A DNA stretch of 64,000 nucleotides from Nilaparvata lugens (taxonomy: Eukaryota; Arthropoda; Insecta; Hemiptera; Delphacidae), in the NCBI RefSeq assembly GCF_014356525.2, contig NC_052505.1, positions 48,157,770 through 48,221,769 of the forward strand. Reading direction: 5' to 3'. A program made the position numbers and the translations under genes. The notes beneath the pieces were generated by a model. That model was not told where the DNA came from. It did no database searches and saw only the letters and a list, made by a program, of their open reading frames with translations. Below, piece after piece: positions 45,290 to 56,478 of this stretch (its first letter is position 1; each line of letters begins with the position of its first letter).

Positions 45290-45530
45290 TCATTGAAACG
45301 GAGCCATATCAGGGGGATAGGGTTTGTTTGGAAAGGAAATCTTGTTCAAGGAGGCCCATGAATAGGTTTGCATAGGATGGTGCCATCCTGGTACCCATCG
45401 CTGTACCCTGGGTTTGAAGATAATATTCATCTTCAAACCTGAAGGCATTGCTTGTGAGCACCAGTTTGGCAAGGTTTACTAGGAAGGAGGTTGAGGGTGG
45501 AGGGTGTGGGATGTGAGGAGAGGAAATGCT
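45290..45530 (-). pseudogene. PLE-2 reverse transcriptase core, downstream of the break
   Basis: Minus-strand frame: NLAKLVLTSNAFRFEDEYYL, QTQGTAMGTRMAPSYANLFM, GLLEQDFL. The QGTAMGTRMAPSYANLFMG block is the PLE equivalent of RT motif B. The frame shifts near 45300. The upstream continuation is not adjacent, because the Polinton left end begins at 45536 and motif A lies at about 57899-57960. Confidence 0.85.
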
Positions 45531-45535
45531 CAAGG

Positions 45536-46185
45536 AGTAGCCTAATACTGGGATTACTGCGAAGAATTTTTGCGCAATTACCGAGAAATAAGGAAAAATT
45601 TTTGCGCAAATCCCCCTCCCCCTCCCCCTTCCCCCTCCCCCTCTAGAGTTTGCGCATGCGCAAACTCCCCCTCTCCTCCCCCTCTCCCTCTCCTTCACCC
45701 TCCCTTCTCCCTCTCCCTCTCCTTCTCCCTCTCCCTCTCCTTCTCCTCCCTCTCCCTCTCCTTCTCCTTCTCCCTCTCCCTCACCCTCTCCCTCTCCTTA
45801 TCTTATCTCCCCTCTCCCAGTGGATGAGGGGGAGGAAGAGAGAGTGATCTTTCCCTCTCTCTCAGTGAGGGAAAAAATAATTCCCCTTTCTCTCTTTGAG
45901 GGAAAAAGGGAAAAAATAATTCCCTGTTGGAAAAATTAATTTCCCTTTCTACTGTCAGATTAAAGTGAATCCGGTTTGCTTTCCACCCGACAGTTTAGAA
46001 GAAGAAGAATTTCCAAATTCTAAAATTCCTCTTCTTCTATGTGTGCTGTAAAAACCTGCGGGCGTTGCTTTTTTGGTCAAGTGTGCTCTCCGAGAATATC
46101 TATTAGTAAATTTAGTACGAACAAGCATTCCAAAAAATATTTATAGATATTCTCAGACCTATATCACTTGGTGTGCTCAAATCAC
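45536..46185 (+). repeat. Polinton left terminal inverted repeat
   Basis: The outer 70 bp (tactgcgaagaatttttgcg) match the right end inverted. A pyrimidine tract of ccctctcc repeats follows (45607-45815), then tttccctctctctcagtgag, ttccacccgacagttt and gacctatatcacttggtg. All have inverted counterparts on the right. The C/T tract is polypurine on the other strand and is a mirror-repeat, triplex-prone sequence. Translated frames in it are low-complexity Pro/Ser and are not genes. Confidence 0.88.
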
Positions 46186-46491
46186 ATCATCAATATTTGC
46201 ATCACTGTGCAGTTCTCTTAGGAAAATTCGATTTCCACTGACATTAAGTTCCCACGAGTGTGAAAGAAAACTTTTAAGTTTATGCTTGTTTAAGACTAGA
46301 GAATACTCATTGGGCAAGTTGATAACCTCTTTAAAGTCTCCTTCACTATCAATATCAATTATGTGTATGCAAATTTCACCACTATCAGGAAATGTGACAT
46401 TGGTTACAGTAAACCAATCGTAAGCCAAATGGTCAAAACCCCAATTTGCTTGCGGGTCTGCATCAATTGAAAATTCATTAAGCTTGCGCAA
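46177..46491 (-). CDS. Polinton small ORF next to left TIR, unknown
   Basis: A 104-codon minus-strand frame contains NWGFDHLAYDWFTVTNVTFP, HIIDIDSEGDFKEVINLPNE and LKSFLSHSWELNVSGNRIFL. I do not recognise the family. A minus-strand frame near the right TIR (56472-56696) has a loosely similar string (NEIDIKRRVNFLNFAKLKHC) and could be a diverged duplicate. It begins inside the element just past the repeat. A structural or host-interaction role is only a guess. Confidence 0.4.
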   Translation of the reverse strand: MRKLNEFSIDADPQANWGFDHLAYDWFTVTNVTFPDSGEICIHIIDIDSEGDFKEVINLPNEYSLVLNKHKLKSFLSHSWELNVSGNRIFLRELHSDANIDDVI

Positions 46492-47009
46492 TCGAAATAA
46501 GCACTCATTTTATCGTCTTATCAGTTCGAACGTTTCAAAGCAAATGACACCTTCTGTTGCTGCAATCGACGCGTGCTATACTTTCCTTATCTAATGTGAT
46601 GTTACGTAGTGAAATCCATCGCTCGTGCCAAGGTTATAGAGAGAGAGAAATGGTGATGCGCTCCTATGTGTTCTCTCTCACACAAGTAGCAGACTGGTAT
46701 GCACCCAATTCGGGCCTCCTCGCGCGTTGCTGCTTTTCCCTGCTGCAAAAGCCATGTGTGTTGAGTTTGCTCTCCTTTACTTCGTCATCCGTATACGAGC
46801 ATATGCCTCTTTCCGCGTAGCGGAGCACAGCATTTTACGAATGAGGAGTAAAGAGAGAATAGAGAATTCATTCCGTTCTCCACTATGATCGACCGTTCGC
46901 TACTACTAGCAGTTGAATTGGATGCTACGAAGTCTGCTTTCCCTCGCCAGCTCTGCTTTCCCTCGCCAGCTATGCTTACAATTAAATTGTTACCGCTCGT
47001 TATAGATTT
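46492..47009. other. Polinton interior, no gene recognised
   Basis: The sequence is less AT-rich than its surroundings, with ctttccctcgccagct repeated twice at 46939-46970. The 87-codon plus frame at 46557-46820 has no recognised motif. Confidence 0.5.
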
Positions 47010-47930
47010 TCTTTTGGGGCTAATACAAACCCAGCATATTGACCAAGACCCATTTTCGATGTAATCAAATCTCCCACCTGTTCCTCAGTCAAATTATGTT
47101 GTTTAGCCTCTATCCATTCATATTAAAACTAACTTTTGCGTAATCCTTACAATATCGTAGGCCATTTTGTGAATGAATAATTTTAAATAATCTATAAAGC
47201 GGGTGAACATTGCAGTCTCATCACAGTATCTTTTTCAGAATTTGTAATCAAGGTTGTTAGTTCATCATTAACCTTTTTAACAGCAAGATCCAATTCATCT
47301 TTCTTAATAAAATCTTTTAAATCAGTTTTTTGTGCATATTGCTCATTAATTGTTTAATCAGACCATTAACAGCATCCTTTGTAACGAATTGTTTAATCCC
47401 ATCAAAAATAGTAGCTTTTATTGCGTCTGCCATTCCAGATAATCTTTTTCAAATTCTTCCTTAGTTATATTTTACTAGTCAATTTCTCCAAAACAGTATC
47501 TAAATATTTATTATCAATTACTGACGGTTGTGTTTCATTTACTTTAGTAAAAATTTCTGTACTAAGCTGTTTCAGTTTAGTGTTAAGATAGTTTCTGTCC
47601 AAGATCTCTAAATTTTTAATTTTATCAGAAATGGCTTTCAATTTTTCGTCCAAATAAGATTTATCAACCTTATTTTTGTCAATACTAACCAACTGGTTGA
47701 AAAGGTATCTGATAAATTTTTCACTTCTCCTAATGCACTCTGTAGTTTGTGTTCTCTCTATGATAACTTTATCAATATTTGCACTAAAATTCTGTAATGA
47801 ACTTTTAACAGCTTCACTGATTCCCTGCTGATTTATTGAATCAATTATAGTCTGTGTTATGACATCAATATTACAGGAAACCTCAGCAGTTGAAGCGGTA
47901 GCAGTAGGGTTTCAATCCGTCCGAATCGAT
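47010..47930 (-). pseudogene. Polinton coiled-coil protein, broken
   Basis: Minus-strand frames carry DKSYLDEKLKAISDKIKNLE, ILDRNYLNTKLKQLSTEIFT and NKYLDTVLEKLTSKI. These are three related segments with heptad-like spacing around a repeated YL-D/N-x-KLK motif. A C-terminal piece (LTEEQVGDLITSKMGLGQYA, GFVLAPKENL) ends near 47012. Long coiled-coil ORFs next to the DUF8207-like gene are common in insect Polintons. The function is unknown; a virion or scaffold role is inferred only. Frameshifts and stops occur between the pieces. Confidence 0.55.
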
Positions 47931-48903
47931 GCAAGGTCATCGTGACACTAATAATTAGTTTTGCTTCTCTGAGCTCTTCTAGTATAGATGAAATCTCAAC
48001 ATCATGAGCAGAATTCCCAGAAGCTTTTGAGGAATAGAGTAAATTTAATCTTTCCACTAGGTCATCAAAACTATCAAAGTATTGTAATTTCTTTCATGAG
48101 AAATATTTTTTGCAAAATTCAACAAACCTTGTCCCTTCTTTTAACAAGTTTTTTACTGGGAAATAATTTCTGAATCAATGCGATTTAATTCCATGATTAC
48201 GTTTAACATAGCCTCTTCGATCTAAATGTACGCCAGTAAGTAATAAGATACGTTTGTACTTGTCAAGGTCATCATTATTATAAAGATTTCTGTTTGGTCT
48301 CGCTTTGAATAATAATTCGAGTAATCCGCGAGTTAATTGAATTCTTTCTTTATCAACATTATATATCCATTATCAAAATTACCTGTATATCACCGATATA
48401 ATACTTTTCACTTTGATGTTTGTATGAAACTCCATAAGTAATTGATTATTCAACTTTTCGTTATGAAACACTGTTAGGTATTTGCTCAACAAATCATTGA
48501 TTCTGCTAGCACCAAGTGAACTCCCATCATCATCATCATCATCATCACCATCCTCCTCTCCTCTTCCTCATCTTCATACTCATCATCATCATCATCTTCA
48601 TTATCAATTCCATACTCTCTTGTTCCTCTTTTACTTCTTCCTTTTTAGGTGTAAAATCATGATTAGAATGCAATGTAGATTTGGTTTTTCCCAATTCAAT
48701 ATAGGTTCAATTAATGGCGAAAGAGATTTCCTATTGAATTCATCCGTTCGTTTTTCAAAATTAATAAGGCTTTTATGCTTGTCACTAATCACCTTTCGTA
48801 ATGTCTTAATCGTTTCTATTAAATTCTCCTTCCTTATTTACTAAGCTATTTCCTCTCCTCTTCCTCCCCCTCCTCCTCCTACTCTTATGTGTTTTAGACA
48901 ACA
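47931..48903 (-). pseudogene. Polinton DUF8207-like protein, broken
   Basis: The minus-strand frame starts MLSKTHKSRRRRGRKRRGN at 48903. It has an acidic Asp-rich tract around 48530-48600 (NEDDDDDEYEDEE), then KERIQLTRGLLELLFKARPN, NNDDLDKYKRILLLTGVHLD and a C-terminal FDDLVERLNLLYSSKASGNS, VEISSILEELREAKLI. The last two blocks resemble a protein family very abundant in insect genomes next to Polinton genes (DUF8207 as I recall). The role is unknown. Stops at several positions (for example after NHGIKSH) show decay. Confidence 0.62.
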
Positions 48904-48929
48904 TGACTGCACAAAGAATTATACTCTAC

Positions 48930-49610
48930 TGAGGGGAAAGTATCGTGTCCAGTGAATCCCGATATTTCCTTCCTTTATAGTACATTCTTTTAAATTGTAA
49001 GAAAGTTATGCGGTTTACGATTCCAAACTGTATGACAAAGTTTACTGAAATCTTTATAAGACATATCTCCTCCAACATGATCTCTGTGAATTAATTTGAG
49101 ACTCAATAAATCCATTTAAAATAATAATCATATTTGCGTTATCCTAGTGAAATGTTTCTGTGTGGCACCATAACTCTGAATTAAATATGCAGTATCAATA
49201 TTACGATGACGACCCATTGTAAAATATTCTCTAATCTGTGGGACATGGAAAGTTGCAAGTCATCAAATATAACCAAGCTATATTCGGGATTCGGTTAGGA
49301 TGGGGAATTTGGCTCACATCATCTTTCATGTGAAACCGATATTTTTCAAACCTGCAAATACCTGTTTTAAAAAGACTATTTTGGTTGATATAAACTTTTA
49401 CTAAATAAGTAAATGTGCTTAAATTTTAAACCATTTTCAGCAAATACTAAATAAATAAGAGATTTGTTTTTTCCTCCAGCACTAGGGAAATTATTAACAT
49501 TCGCGCATTGTGAGGTAGCAGATTCCATTTTTACAAAATGTAGGCTTTTCTTTATTTGTAATTAAGGTATCAAAGTTAACAATTGGTAATTGGCTCATGA
49601 TTACAAACGT
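48930..49610 (-). pseudogene. Polinton packaging ATPase (FtsK-HerA/A32 type), broken
   Basis: The product family is a genome-packaging ATPase. Minus-strand frames show MSQLPIVNFDTLITNKEKPT, then a degraded Walker A (FPSAGGKNKSL, lacking the usual Lys-Thr/Ser). In another frame come REYFTMGRHRNIDTAYLIQS and YGATQKHFTRIT, followed by HRDHVGGDMSYKDFSKLCHT. The FTMGRHRNID...YLxQSY block is characteristic of the region after Walker B in Polinton and adenovirus-like ATPases. At least three frame changes and stops occur. It sits between the DUF8207-like gene and the integrase, a normal Polinton neighbourhood. Confidence 0.8.
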
Positions 49611-50025
49611 ACAGTACGTGATCTGATAAGCCACTGAATAGTTAAGGAACTTATTTAGAACAATGACCGAGGTCATGATGACGCTACTTGTGTGAGAGAG
49701 GCGTTTCCCAGAGATTGGAATGCAGAGCAGCACTCTCCACCTCCTCTCCACATCATCAGACAGATTATGGATGTTCAAAAGTTCTTTATTACGAAATGAG
49801 AACAATGTTTGATGATGACAAATAATACTTCTAATATATTTTCAACAAATGTACATCATGATATTTACAATAAAATCTTCGATAGATTATTACAATAAAG
49901 TACATGTTATGTACATTGAGTACAAAGATTATTTTCATCTAATAATTGATCTTTACTAATATAGCTAGGTTTAGAAAATCCAATCCATTTCACTAACAAT
50001 CCTTTTTTATCACGTTTTAATATTT

Positions 50026-50900
50026 TTTCAATCAAATCACTTGTCTCTCCGTTTCGTTTAATTGCGTTTTTTTAATTTCTTCTGCATAAAACCGGCCACT
50101 AATTACTTCACCGTTTAGATCTCTCAGTGAGTAGGTTATAGGTTGGAAGGGAAAATGGAGTGAATCACAAAATACTCTGCGCTCCAGTTTATGTTTAAGT
50201 TTATCGAAAAATAATCGTTTCTTCGAGATTCGCACGATATCGCCTAGCTTAAATTTGGTTTTGAATTTTTCAATTTATATCGTCTATTGAATGCAGAATT
50301 CAATGACGATAAAACATGTGTACGATCTTTCCTGCGAACATCTTTAGGTTCATTCTAATTGAACTGTGCACTGTAGCATTATAATTTGAACCAAACTGTC
50401 TAGATTGGTTACCAGTTTTTTGTTCCGTGCTCAGTTAAATATCTATAAATTTTTGCTTTAAGTGTTCTATTAAACCTTTCAACTATGGAGGCTTTCTTAT
50501 CGGTAAAACATGGTAATGTTTAATACTATATTTATCTAATAATGCTTTAACTTTTGAATTGAAGAATTCTGTTCCCTGATCTGTTTGAAACAGCTTAATG
50601 CCCTTATTTTTAGAAATAATTGGTTGAGAGCGTTAAATACAGATTGACTTGTCTTGTCTTTTAATGGTATACAATATGCAAATTTTGTAAAACAATTAAT
50701 AACAACTAAGATATATTTATAACCCTTATTAAAACGTGATAAACTTATCATTTCAATAAGTCTGCTTGAAGGAGATCTTTTTCACTTTTCAGTTCATACT
50801 TGCGAGTGGGATAGTTCACACGCGGCACGCTATGAAGCTCTAAAGCTAGCTTAGATCTAATAAAATTCATGATATTTACAACAGACAAATCAAATTAGTG
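50026..50900 (-). pseudogene. Polinton retroviral-type integrase, broken
   Basis: Polinton integrase joins element ends to target DNA. Minus-strand pieces in order: VNYPTRKYELKSEKDLLQAD (first catalytic Asp in QAD), SLSRFNKGYKYILVVINCFT, IPLKDKTSQSVFNALNQLFL, KLFQTDQGTEFFNSKV (second Asp), VERFNRTLKAK (Glu), then a chromodomain-type C-terminus ITYSLRDLNGEVISGRFYAE at 50032-50235. All three catalytic residues survive but lie in different frames. Breaks are near 50757, 50625 and 50500. The chromodomain-like end is typical of Polinton integrases and excludes a retroviral origin. Confidence 0.9.
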
Positions 50901-51062
50901 GGTGGATGATTGTCACGACACATACTGATCATCAGTTGAAGTGTTGAGACTATAATGACCGAAAGGAGAGTATTCAGACCATTTCTTCAATGTATCTTTT
51001 ATCGTCATAAGGACTCAAACAGACCTTAGCACATTCGACCTGAAACATACTATGGTTATAGG

Positions 51063-53193
51063 ATCTTAACATACTAAATTTTCTACATGTACACTACGTT
51101 CAAACAATGATTTCTTATACAAATTAAAATTAAGTTTTCTACATTTAACCGATGACTTTACTCCTTTTGCTACGCATTTATTTACAACCTCGTCATCATT
51201 CTCATTACAAACTAAAAAGCTGTAAAGTTTCGATCTAAGACCTATAAATTTAGAGATTGGCCTTGAGCCCGTTTCATCCTTAAACTTACCTACAACTTTA
51301 TTTCTCTCCATGGAAAAGCAAGGGTGGGCAGGTGGATAGTTTGAAGTATCGAATAGGTTCAAATTATCTTTAATCAACTGATAGACATCTTCGACTTTCA
51401 GGTTTAGAAGAAAACTGTCGGATCGGTCATACAGAGTTCTACGCAGTTCCAGGGTACGATTTTTTGTATTTGCAATAGAAAAAATCGTACATATGGAATT
51501 TACTCAACTCCGTACGGAAAAAAGCCGGAATAGACAGGTTTGTTCATTTTAAGTTCCAACTTGCGAGAGAAAACCGCGATCACGTCCGGACTAATTATTT
51601 GCCAGCGTTTGCATAACGGATTTGAAATGTACTTGTCTAATCGTTTTTGTCTGTAATAATTTTAACATTCATATGATTCCGAACTGATTGTATAGTTTTT
51701 CCAAATATCAAGTTACAACAGGCCTTAAAGAAGGATATTTCAAATTATTTTTCGCGTTCTGTCTATTCCGGATATTGAAGTCGATGTAGCTTTTCAGCCA
51801 GGGAGATTGGGAAAAACTAATGACGCGATGCACTTTCAATAATTTCAAACCGAGCTGAAGGTAGAGTTTTAAATGACATAGTGTACAATGTACTTTCACA
51901 GTAAAAAGTGTGTTCATGAGTTTTCTGGTCACTCCTGACCGTTCTCATTTGTCTGATACTCGACAGCAATTCCCGTGGTGGAGTTAAGTGTAGCGGCGCG
52001 AGAGGAAGCTGGCATGCTTATCGTGTAAATCTTTCAGGTACTCGAGATCACATTCATTACGTAACCAGTTCCTGAATTGCTGTCCAAATTTGCGAAATCA
52101 AGTTTGGAATTTCTTCCTCTGTGAGAATTTGAAATTCCAAAAGGGAGGGTCTGCTCATAGCTTCCGAGTATAAACTGTTTGCATCGATATAAAGAGATAA
52201 TTAGACGGTTTTGAAGGATCGTATGTGTTCGGGTAGATGTTTGTTATTTGCTTCGCATAACGTTTACCGAAATGGGACCCCACCCCTCATCCCGCCTCAA
52301 CATAAGATGCATGTCCGGATCTGTAAGTAATTGCAGTTTGACTTTAGTGTGTTTCAGCATGCAATTCCAGGTGAAGTGCGCGAGAGAAAGAAAATGCGTC
52401 ACCATCAAGACCGTATGAGCTAAAAAGCGTAGACCTCATGGATTCAAAAACTACCGCTAATAGCATTACGTCCAAACATAAATAAAAATCGTGATATTCA
52501 CCCAGATTCATCTTGAATGTTGAGAACACTCTTTGCGCATGCTCATATTCTTTGCGAGACAGAGGTGTATCAGTTAAGTTGTTAGGAAAACATTCAATGG
52601 GAGGGAGCGATGTTTCCGCGAATTTTTCGGACAGCTCATGTAAGAGTAGGGATATACTCCTTTTTTCAAGCAGAGCTGTCTGGTTCGCGAGGTGGATCAT
52701 GAAAAAACCGAAAATAATCTTTCAAACTTCTTTTCCATGTCTGTACTTTCTACCAAATTATGCACCAATACTTCCAAGGATTCAGACATAAACTTGTAGG
52801 ATCTAGAAATTTAATTTTGCTACCGAAAGTGTTAAAAATCTCTCTGACGTATTCGCGATGCAGGATATTTCTTTTTTACATTTACCGAGCGCTTTCAGAT
52901 AAAAATGCGAATCAAAACCGGAGAAATTATGGAAATAACACGAAATGTACTCCGGAGTATGAGCTGTTAAATTGCAAGAAACATTGGCTGCACTAGGTAA
53001 TTACCGGTTTCATGCGCGTGGTGTCGACATTTAATATCGGTTTCTGAGAACGGTTCAGCACAAGCCCGCAGTTTACTGAATTTTGAAATTCGCGCTCTTC
53101 ACTTTTGGACAAATGTTGCATCGGAATTTCTCGTTTCATATCCTCATACAAAATTTCGCCAAGATCTGTAATTTCCTGAAGAAATTTCTCCAT
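51063..53193 (-). pseudogene. Polinton protein-primed DNA polymerase B, broken
   Basis: This is the replicative polymerase of the element. From the N-terminal side on the minus strand: MEKFLQEITDLGEILYEDMK with SEEREFQNSVNCGL (a Zn/HNH-like segment follows in related genes), an exonuclease-type block (YEHAQRVFSTFKMNLGEYHD, FYLCLDVMLLAVVFESM; 52700-52344), SPWLKSYIDFNIRNRQNAKN (51932-51708), and the C-terminal tail NLFDTSNYPPAHPCF, VVGKFKDETGSRPISKFIGL (51377-51066). The GEYHD-LYL-DVLLLADVF and GKFKDE-type strings are well-known Polinton PolB hallmarks. At least six frame changes or stops are present. The length of about 2.1 kb is shorter than intact genes, so some sequence has been lost. Confidence 0.9.
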
Positions 53194-53218
53194 GATTTTC
53201 GTCTAAACTACTCGATCT

Positions 53219-53554
53219 ATGGAGTACAGGTCCGTATGCAATTTCTCCGTTTACATCTATAACAACGAAACAATTATTCAAACAATTATATATGGCAGTT
53301 ATTCTAATGGAAAAGAAAAACATATAATCTACGAATTTTTGCCAAAGGTTCCTAGCGGTTATTTAATAAATGAAGTACCCTCTCCAATTATTTATGTACC
53401 TTTGAATACACGTCGAATTCAAACTATTAATGTAAAGGTAACAGACCAGAACGGATCGTTTATTGATTCCGCGGAGATACAATTACAATTAGACTGCACA
53501 TACGTGAAAAACAAAAGTAATGGGATATCTTATTTTCAACCCGCGTACACGTAG
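53219..53554 (+). CDS. Polinton conserved small protein (structural-type), divergent to PolB
   Basis: The 111-codon plus-strand frame contains VYIYNNETIIQTIIYGSYSN, VPSGYLINEVPSPIIYVPLN, TRRIQTINVKVTDQNGSFID and an ending of alternating beta-type residues. Proteins with GYLI-E-PSPVIYLPVN and a VTDQDG-LVD string recur in invertebrate Polintons. I do not know their function; the all-beta look suggests a virion component. The gene starts only about 26 bp from the PolB start on the other strand, so the two probably share a bidirectional promoter region. It has no internal stop. Confidence 0.6.
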   Translation: MEYRSVCNFSVYIYNNETIIQTIIYGSYSNGKEKHIIYEFLPKVPSGYLINEVPSPIIYVPLNTRRIQTINVKVTDQNGSFIDSAEIQLQLDCTYVKNKSNGISYFQPAYT

Positions 53555-53639
53555 TACGTGTACGCATAATCAGGACCTTAGTAGAGAAAAGGTCGCGATA
53601 GCGTCAACATCTAGTAAACATATAATAGGGCGTTATCAG

Positions 53640-54915
53640 CTAAAAGTGCGAGAACTTTGGAAAGATTAGTTTTTATAGTTGATGGCGACATGTCAGGAGG
53701 GGCCGCAATTAGTGATATTCTGGACGTACAGACAGAGCTTCAGTTTTATAATGACATAACCAAATTCCAGTTTCATACACATACAGTTTATTTGGGTCAA
53801 GAGATAAAGAACTCTGATGAAGCTCGAATTGGAATAAATTCACTGGATGTTTATACCTACCTTGCAAATCTTTTATATTAATTGAGGGAACGGTGAGCTG
53901 TACACAAGCCGGCAACCCCTGCGATTAAAAAAAGTGGGGGTAACAACTGAAGCGGCTGGTGCACCCGTTGCGGCAGACTATAAATAAGCAGTAACATAGT
54001 GGGCAACCTTTTTGATGAATACAATACGAATTAGCAGGTCAACAAATTTCCAAATCAAGATAATTGGTTTAACTTCTACAATTAAAGCTATTCTTGTGAA
54101 GAACGCATCTGATAAAAACACATATCATTTAGCTGGTTTGACAGAGCAGGATATGAGCTAACAGATAATAAATTCACTTTCTGGTGCCGTTGAAATTAAT
54201 CCTTCCATTTTTTGAAGATTTCAAAGAATAATTTTAAACTTGAAACAAGAGTTGTATTATGGAGGTCGCCCTCAGCTCAATTGCGTCGAGTCTGCAACGG
54301 TACAGAGGTTAGTGTAAAAATTACTAAGCTCCAATGGCGGATGCCCTACATTACTTTAGAAGATCATGTGCGATTGAAATTTTTGAGACTGCTCGATGCC
54401 GACACCACTGAAATTAAGTTTCCGCATTGGAAATTTGTGAATTACCAAATTTGCAAAATTCACTTGTTCATTCTTGGTCAGTACGCACGACATCGAATTT
54501 TGATACTCCAAAATATATTATAATTGCATTTCAACTGATCGAAAGAATAAAATTAAAAAATCAATATCAATTTGACAGCTGTAATATTTACAATGTTAAA
54601 GTATATTTGAATAGTGAGTTTATCCATACGAAAATCTGCTAGGTAAGAAGGAAGTTTTATACGGATGTCCTGGATTTCGCACCCTCGATTATAATCATTC
54701 AATCAATAGCGAACTCGGAACAGAAATCGATTTTTAAACGTTTTGTGAATCAACACCGCTGATTGTTGTAGATTGTTCACACCAACCAAGTCATTTGAAA
54801 TCATCGACAGATGTTCGTATTGAAATGGAATTTAATAGTGCAGTACCTGCAAAATATTCCGCGTATTGCGTTTTAATTAGCGATCGTGTGATGGAGTACG
54901 ACTCTCACGAGCATG
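53640..54915 (+). pseudogene. Polinton major capsid protein, broken
   Basis: This is the double jelly-roll capsid protein family of Polintons. Plus-strand pieces in order: TELQFYNDITKFQFHTHTVY, DEARIGINSLDVYTYLAN (53657-53881), then GLTSTIKAILVKNAS (about 54060), SVKITKLQWRMPYITLEDHV (54310-54365), WSVRTTSNFDTPKYIIIAFQ (about 54480-54540), CNIYNVKVYLNSEF, and PLIVVDCSHQ with SAYCVLISDRVMEYDSHEHG near 54760-54905. The TKxQWRMPxI and VRTTS-x-x-x-PRY/KYxIxAFQ blocks are recognisable MCP hallmarks. Stops and at least four frame changes interrupt it, including one near 54440. Identification comes from motif order. No restored product is implied. Confidence 0.85.
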
Positions 54916-54979
54916 GTGAAAGAGGTTCAGTAATTGTTGATAGAGTGCATCACTGCATGCATATTATATATAAGGTGTG

Positions 54980-56290
54980 TACTGCGCCAAATGTAAGCCA
55001 TTATCAGTTTTACCTTTGAACAGGAATCATGTCCTATTCTTTTGTTCTGATATTTGGACAAGCCACAAATCGCTTCTATTGGTTATCCAGTCGATCTTGA
55101 TTCTGATATATTTGGACAAAGCTCAAACTCAGTCGTCGCTACTTTACGATATTGAATCAACAAATTCTATTATGAAACAAGGAGGAGTAGCACCAATCCA
55201 GAAGTCGGGAGAGGAGGAGGAGGAGGAGGGGGCGCCAGAGGTGAGGAACAGAACGAGAAGAGGAACAGAAAGGAGTGCAAAAGCAGACACCTACGAATTG
55301 CTACGGTTGATCTTCACTGGTTTAAGCAAACTTGTAATCAAATTATTGTAAAGGAACTTGCTATTGTCGATGAGAGCAATAATTATGTTGTATTTCATTT
55401 CAAATCACCATTTCCAAAGATGGAATTGAGCCCAAATTGTTTAACGACGTAACATGGCTGGAACGTACTATCATAAAATAAAATGGAGCGATGGAGATTG
55501 AATGGAATGAGACAATTATCCGTGAATACCTCGCAGGTTATGAAAAAATTTACAAAAGGAACTGAAAAAGCAAAGTTTTTGAGAAGATTGCATTCTAACG
55601 TACAATGCATACCGGAGGACTTTCTCAAGCCCGATTTCAGCTTTTTCACCACTTCGTGGTGTTATGATGCGTGTAAGATACATAAGTATAGACCCGATGG
55701 AAGGTGTGCTTTGTACAGTGCACACATTATAATTCTTTGCTGTTTAAAAAATGTACAAACAAATAAGTTCTTGTCGAGAATACTCGTATGAAAAGTATGA
55801 AATGGCGCCTATGTATACAAATGCTCAGAGAAAAGAACTTTGCACGATATGGATTCTTCTACAACGGAAAGGAATACAGTGGTGTTTATTGCTTGCATGC
55901 ACTGAGATTGCATAAAGCTCGCACGTGTTGTCTGTCTACAATTATTAATGAAGAAAGACTGTTTAATTATTCTATAATAGTGCCAGCCTAACATAGTTTT
56001 CTCCATTTGCTCGACAACGATGATCCGGCAAAGTGGTTAGCTGCTGACCACCAGTGGAAGTGAGGTTAAAAACCTGCATAGACTGGTATGACGAATGCGA
56101 AATTGCAATTCAGAAATCATCTAGTGAAAATTATAGTTTGGCGAAACAATTAAAGGCTATTTTTCTAAGCACAGTTAATTTGAACGATATAAGAGACTAT
56201 TGTGTTATTACCATCCATACAATTTGTCTGTAGATAAATTGATTAAAATTGAAGATGAAGTTATGATGTATTGTTGTAGTGAAATGTTGT
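54980..56290 (+). pseudogene. Polinton-specific ORF(s), unknown function, broken
   Basis: Pieces in order: VDLDSDIFGQSSNSVVATLR (about 55090), a Glu-rich stretch (GEEEEEEGAPEVRNRTRRG, 55200-55260), DLHWFKQTCNQIIVKELAIV and YVVFHFKSPFPKMEL (about 55310-55430), FTKGTEKAKFLRRLHSNVQC and a Cys/His pattern CYDACKIHKYRPDGRCALYS (55550-55720), then WYDECEIAIQKS and LSTVNLNDIRDY near 56080-56200. The KGTEKAKFL ... C...H...CAL pattern recurs in a conserved insect Polinton ORF whose role I do not know. More than one gene may be involved. Breaks occur throughout. Confidence 0.5.
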
Positions 56291-56360
56291 AAACAAATAT
56301 TATATATTTCTCGAACATTTTGGTTTAGTATCAGTGTAGACTTGATTGAGTGAGGACGCA

Positions 56361-56478
56361 AGATACGCCCCCCTCAGACACAACTGTTACAGCTAAGTGC
56401 ACTCCTACCTTATCAAGAGATACGCCCCTCAGACACACAACTGTTACAGCTAAGTGCACATTCCTACCTTATCAATTA
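56361..56478. repeat. Tandem duplication (about 58 bp, two copies)
   Basis: The unit agatacgcccctcagacac + aactgttacagctaagtgca + cctaccttatca occurs twice in a row. The rest of 56290-56855 holds a short plus frame (56500-56763) with no recognised motif. Confidence 0.8.

Larger units (their letters stand above)
43740..45535 (-). mobile_element. PLE-2, 3' segment (RT core to GIY-YIG and 3' terminus)
   Basis: This is the 3' part of a second Penelope-like element on the minus strand. Its terminus is ggagacacaagacataaata + gattgaaaac (read on the plus strand at about 43750). A hairpin-prone sequence at 43729-43752 (ctcctgttatatatatatat + aacaggag) precedes it. The element continues at 57899 beyond the Polinton and at 61540 beyond a second insertion. 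The 3' UTR (43770-44267) matches the units at 62940-63430. Confidence 0.88.

Noticed and set aside
45570..45847. Pro/Ser-rich and Pro/Leu-rich plus-strand ORFs, and mirror ORFs at 57503-57896
   Set aside because: They are translations of the ccctctcc tract in the Polinton TIR, with low complexity in every frame and no start context or domain.
48482..48844. Ser/His-rich plus-strand ORF with catcatcat repeats
   Set aside because: Antisense to the Asp-rich tract of the DUF8207-like gene on the minus strand.
51066..53193. A host or free-virus DNA polymerase gene
   Set aside because: Motifs and neighbours (integrase, MCP, ATPase, TIRs, target duplication) place it inside a Polinton, and the frame is broken many times.
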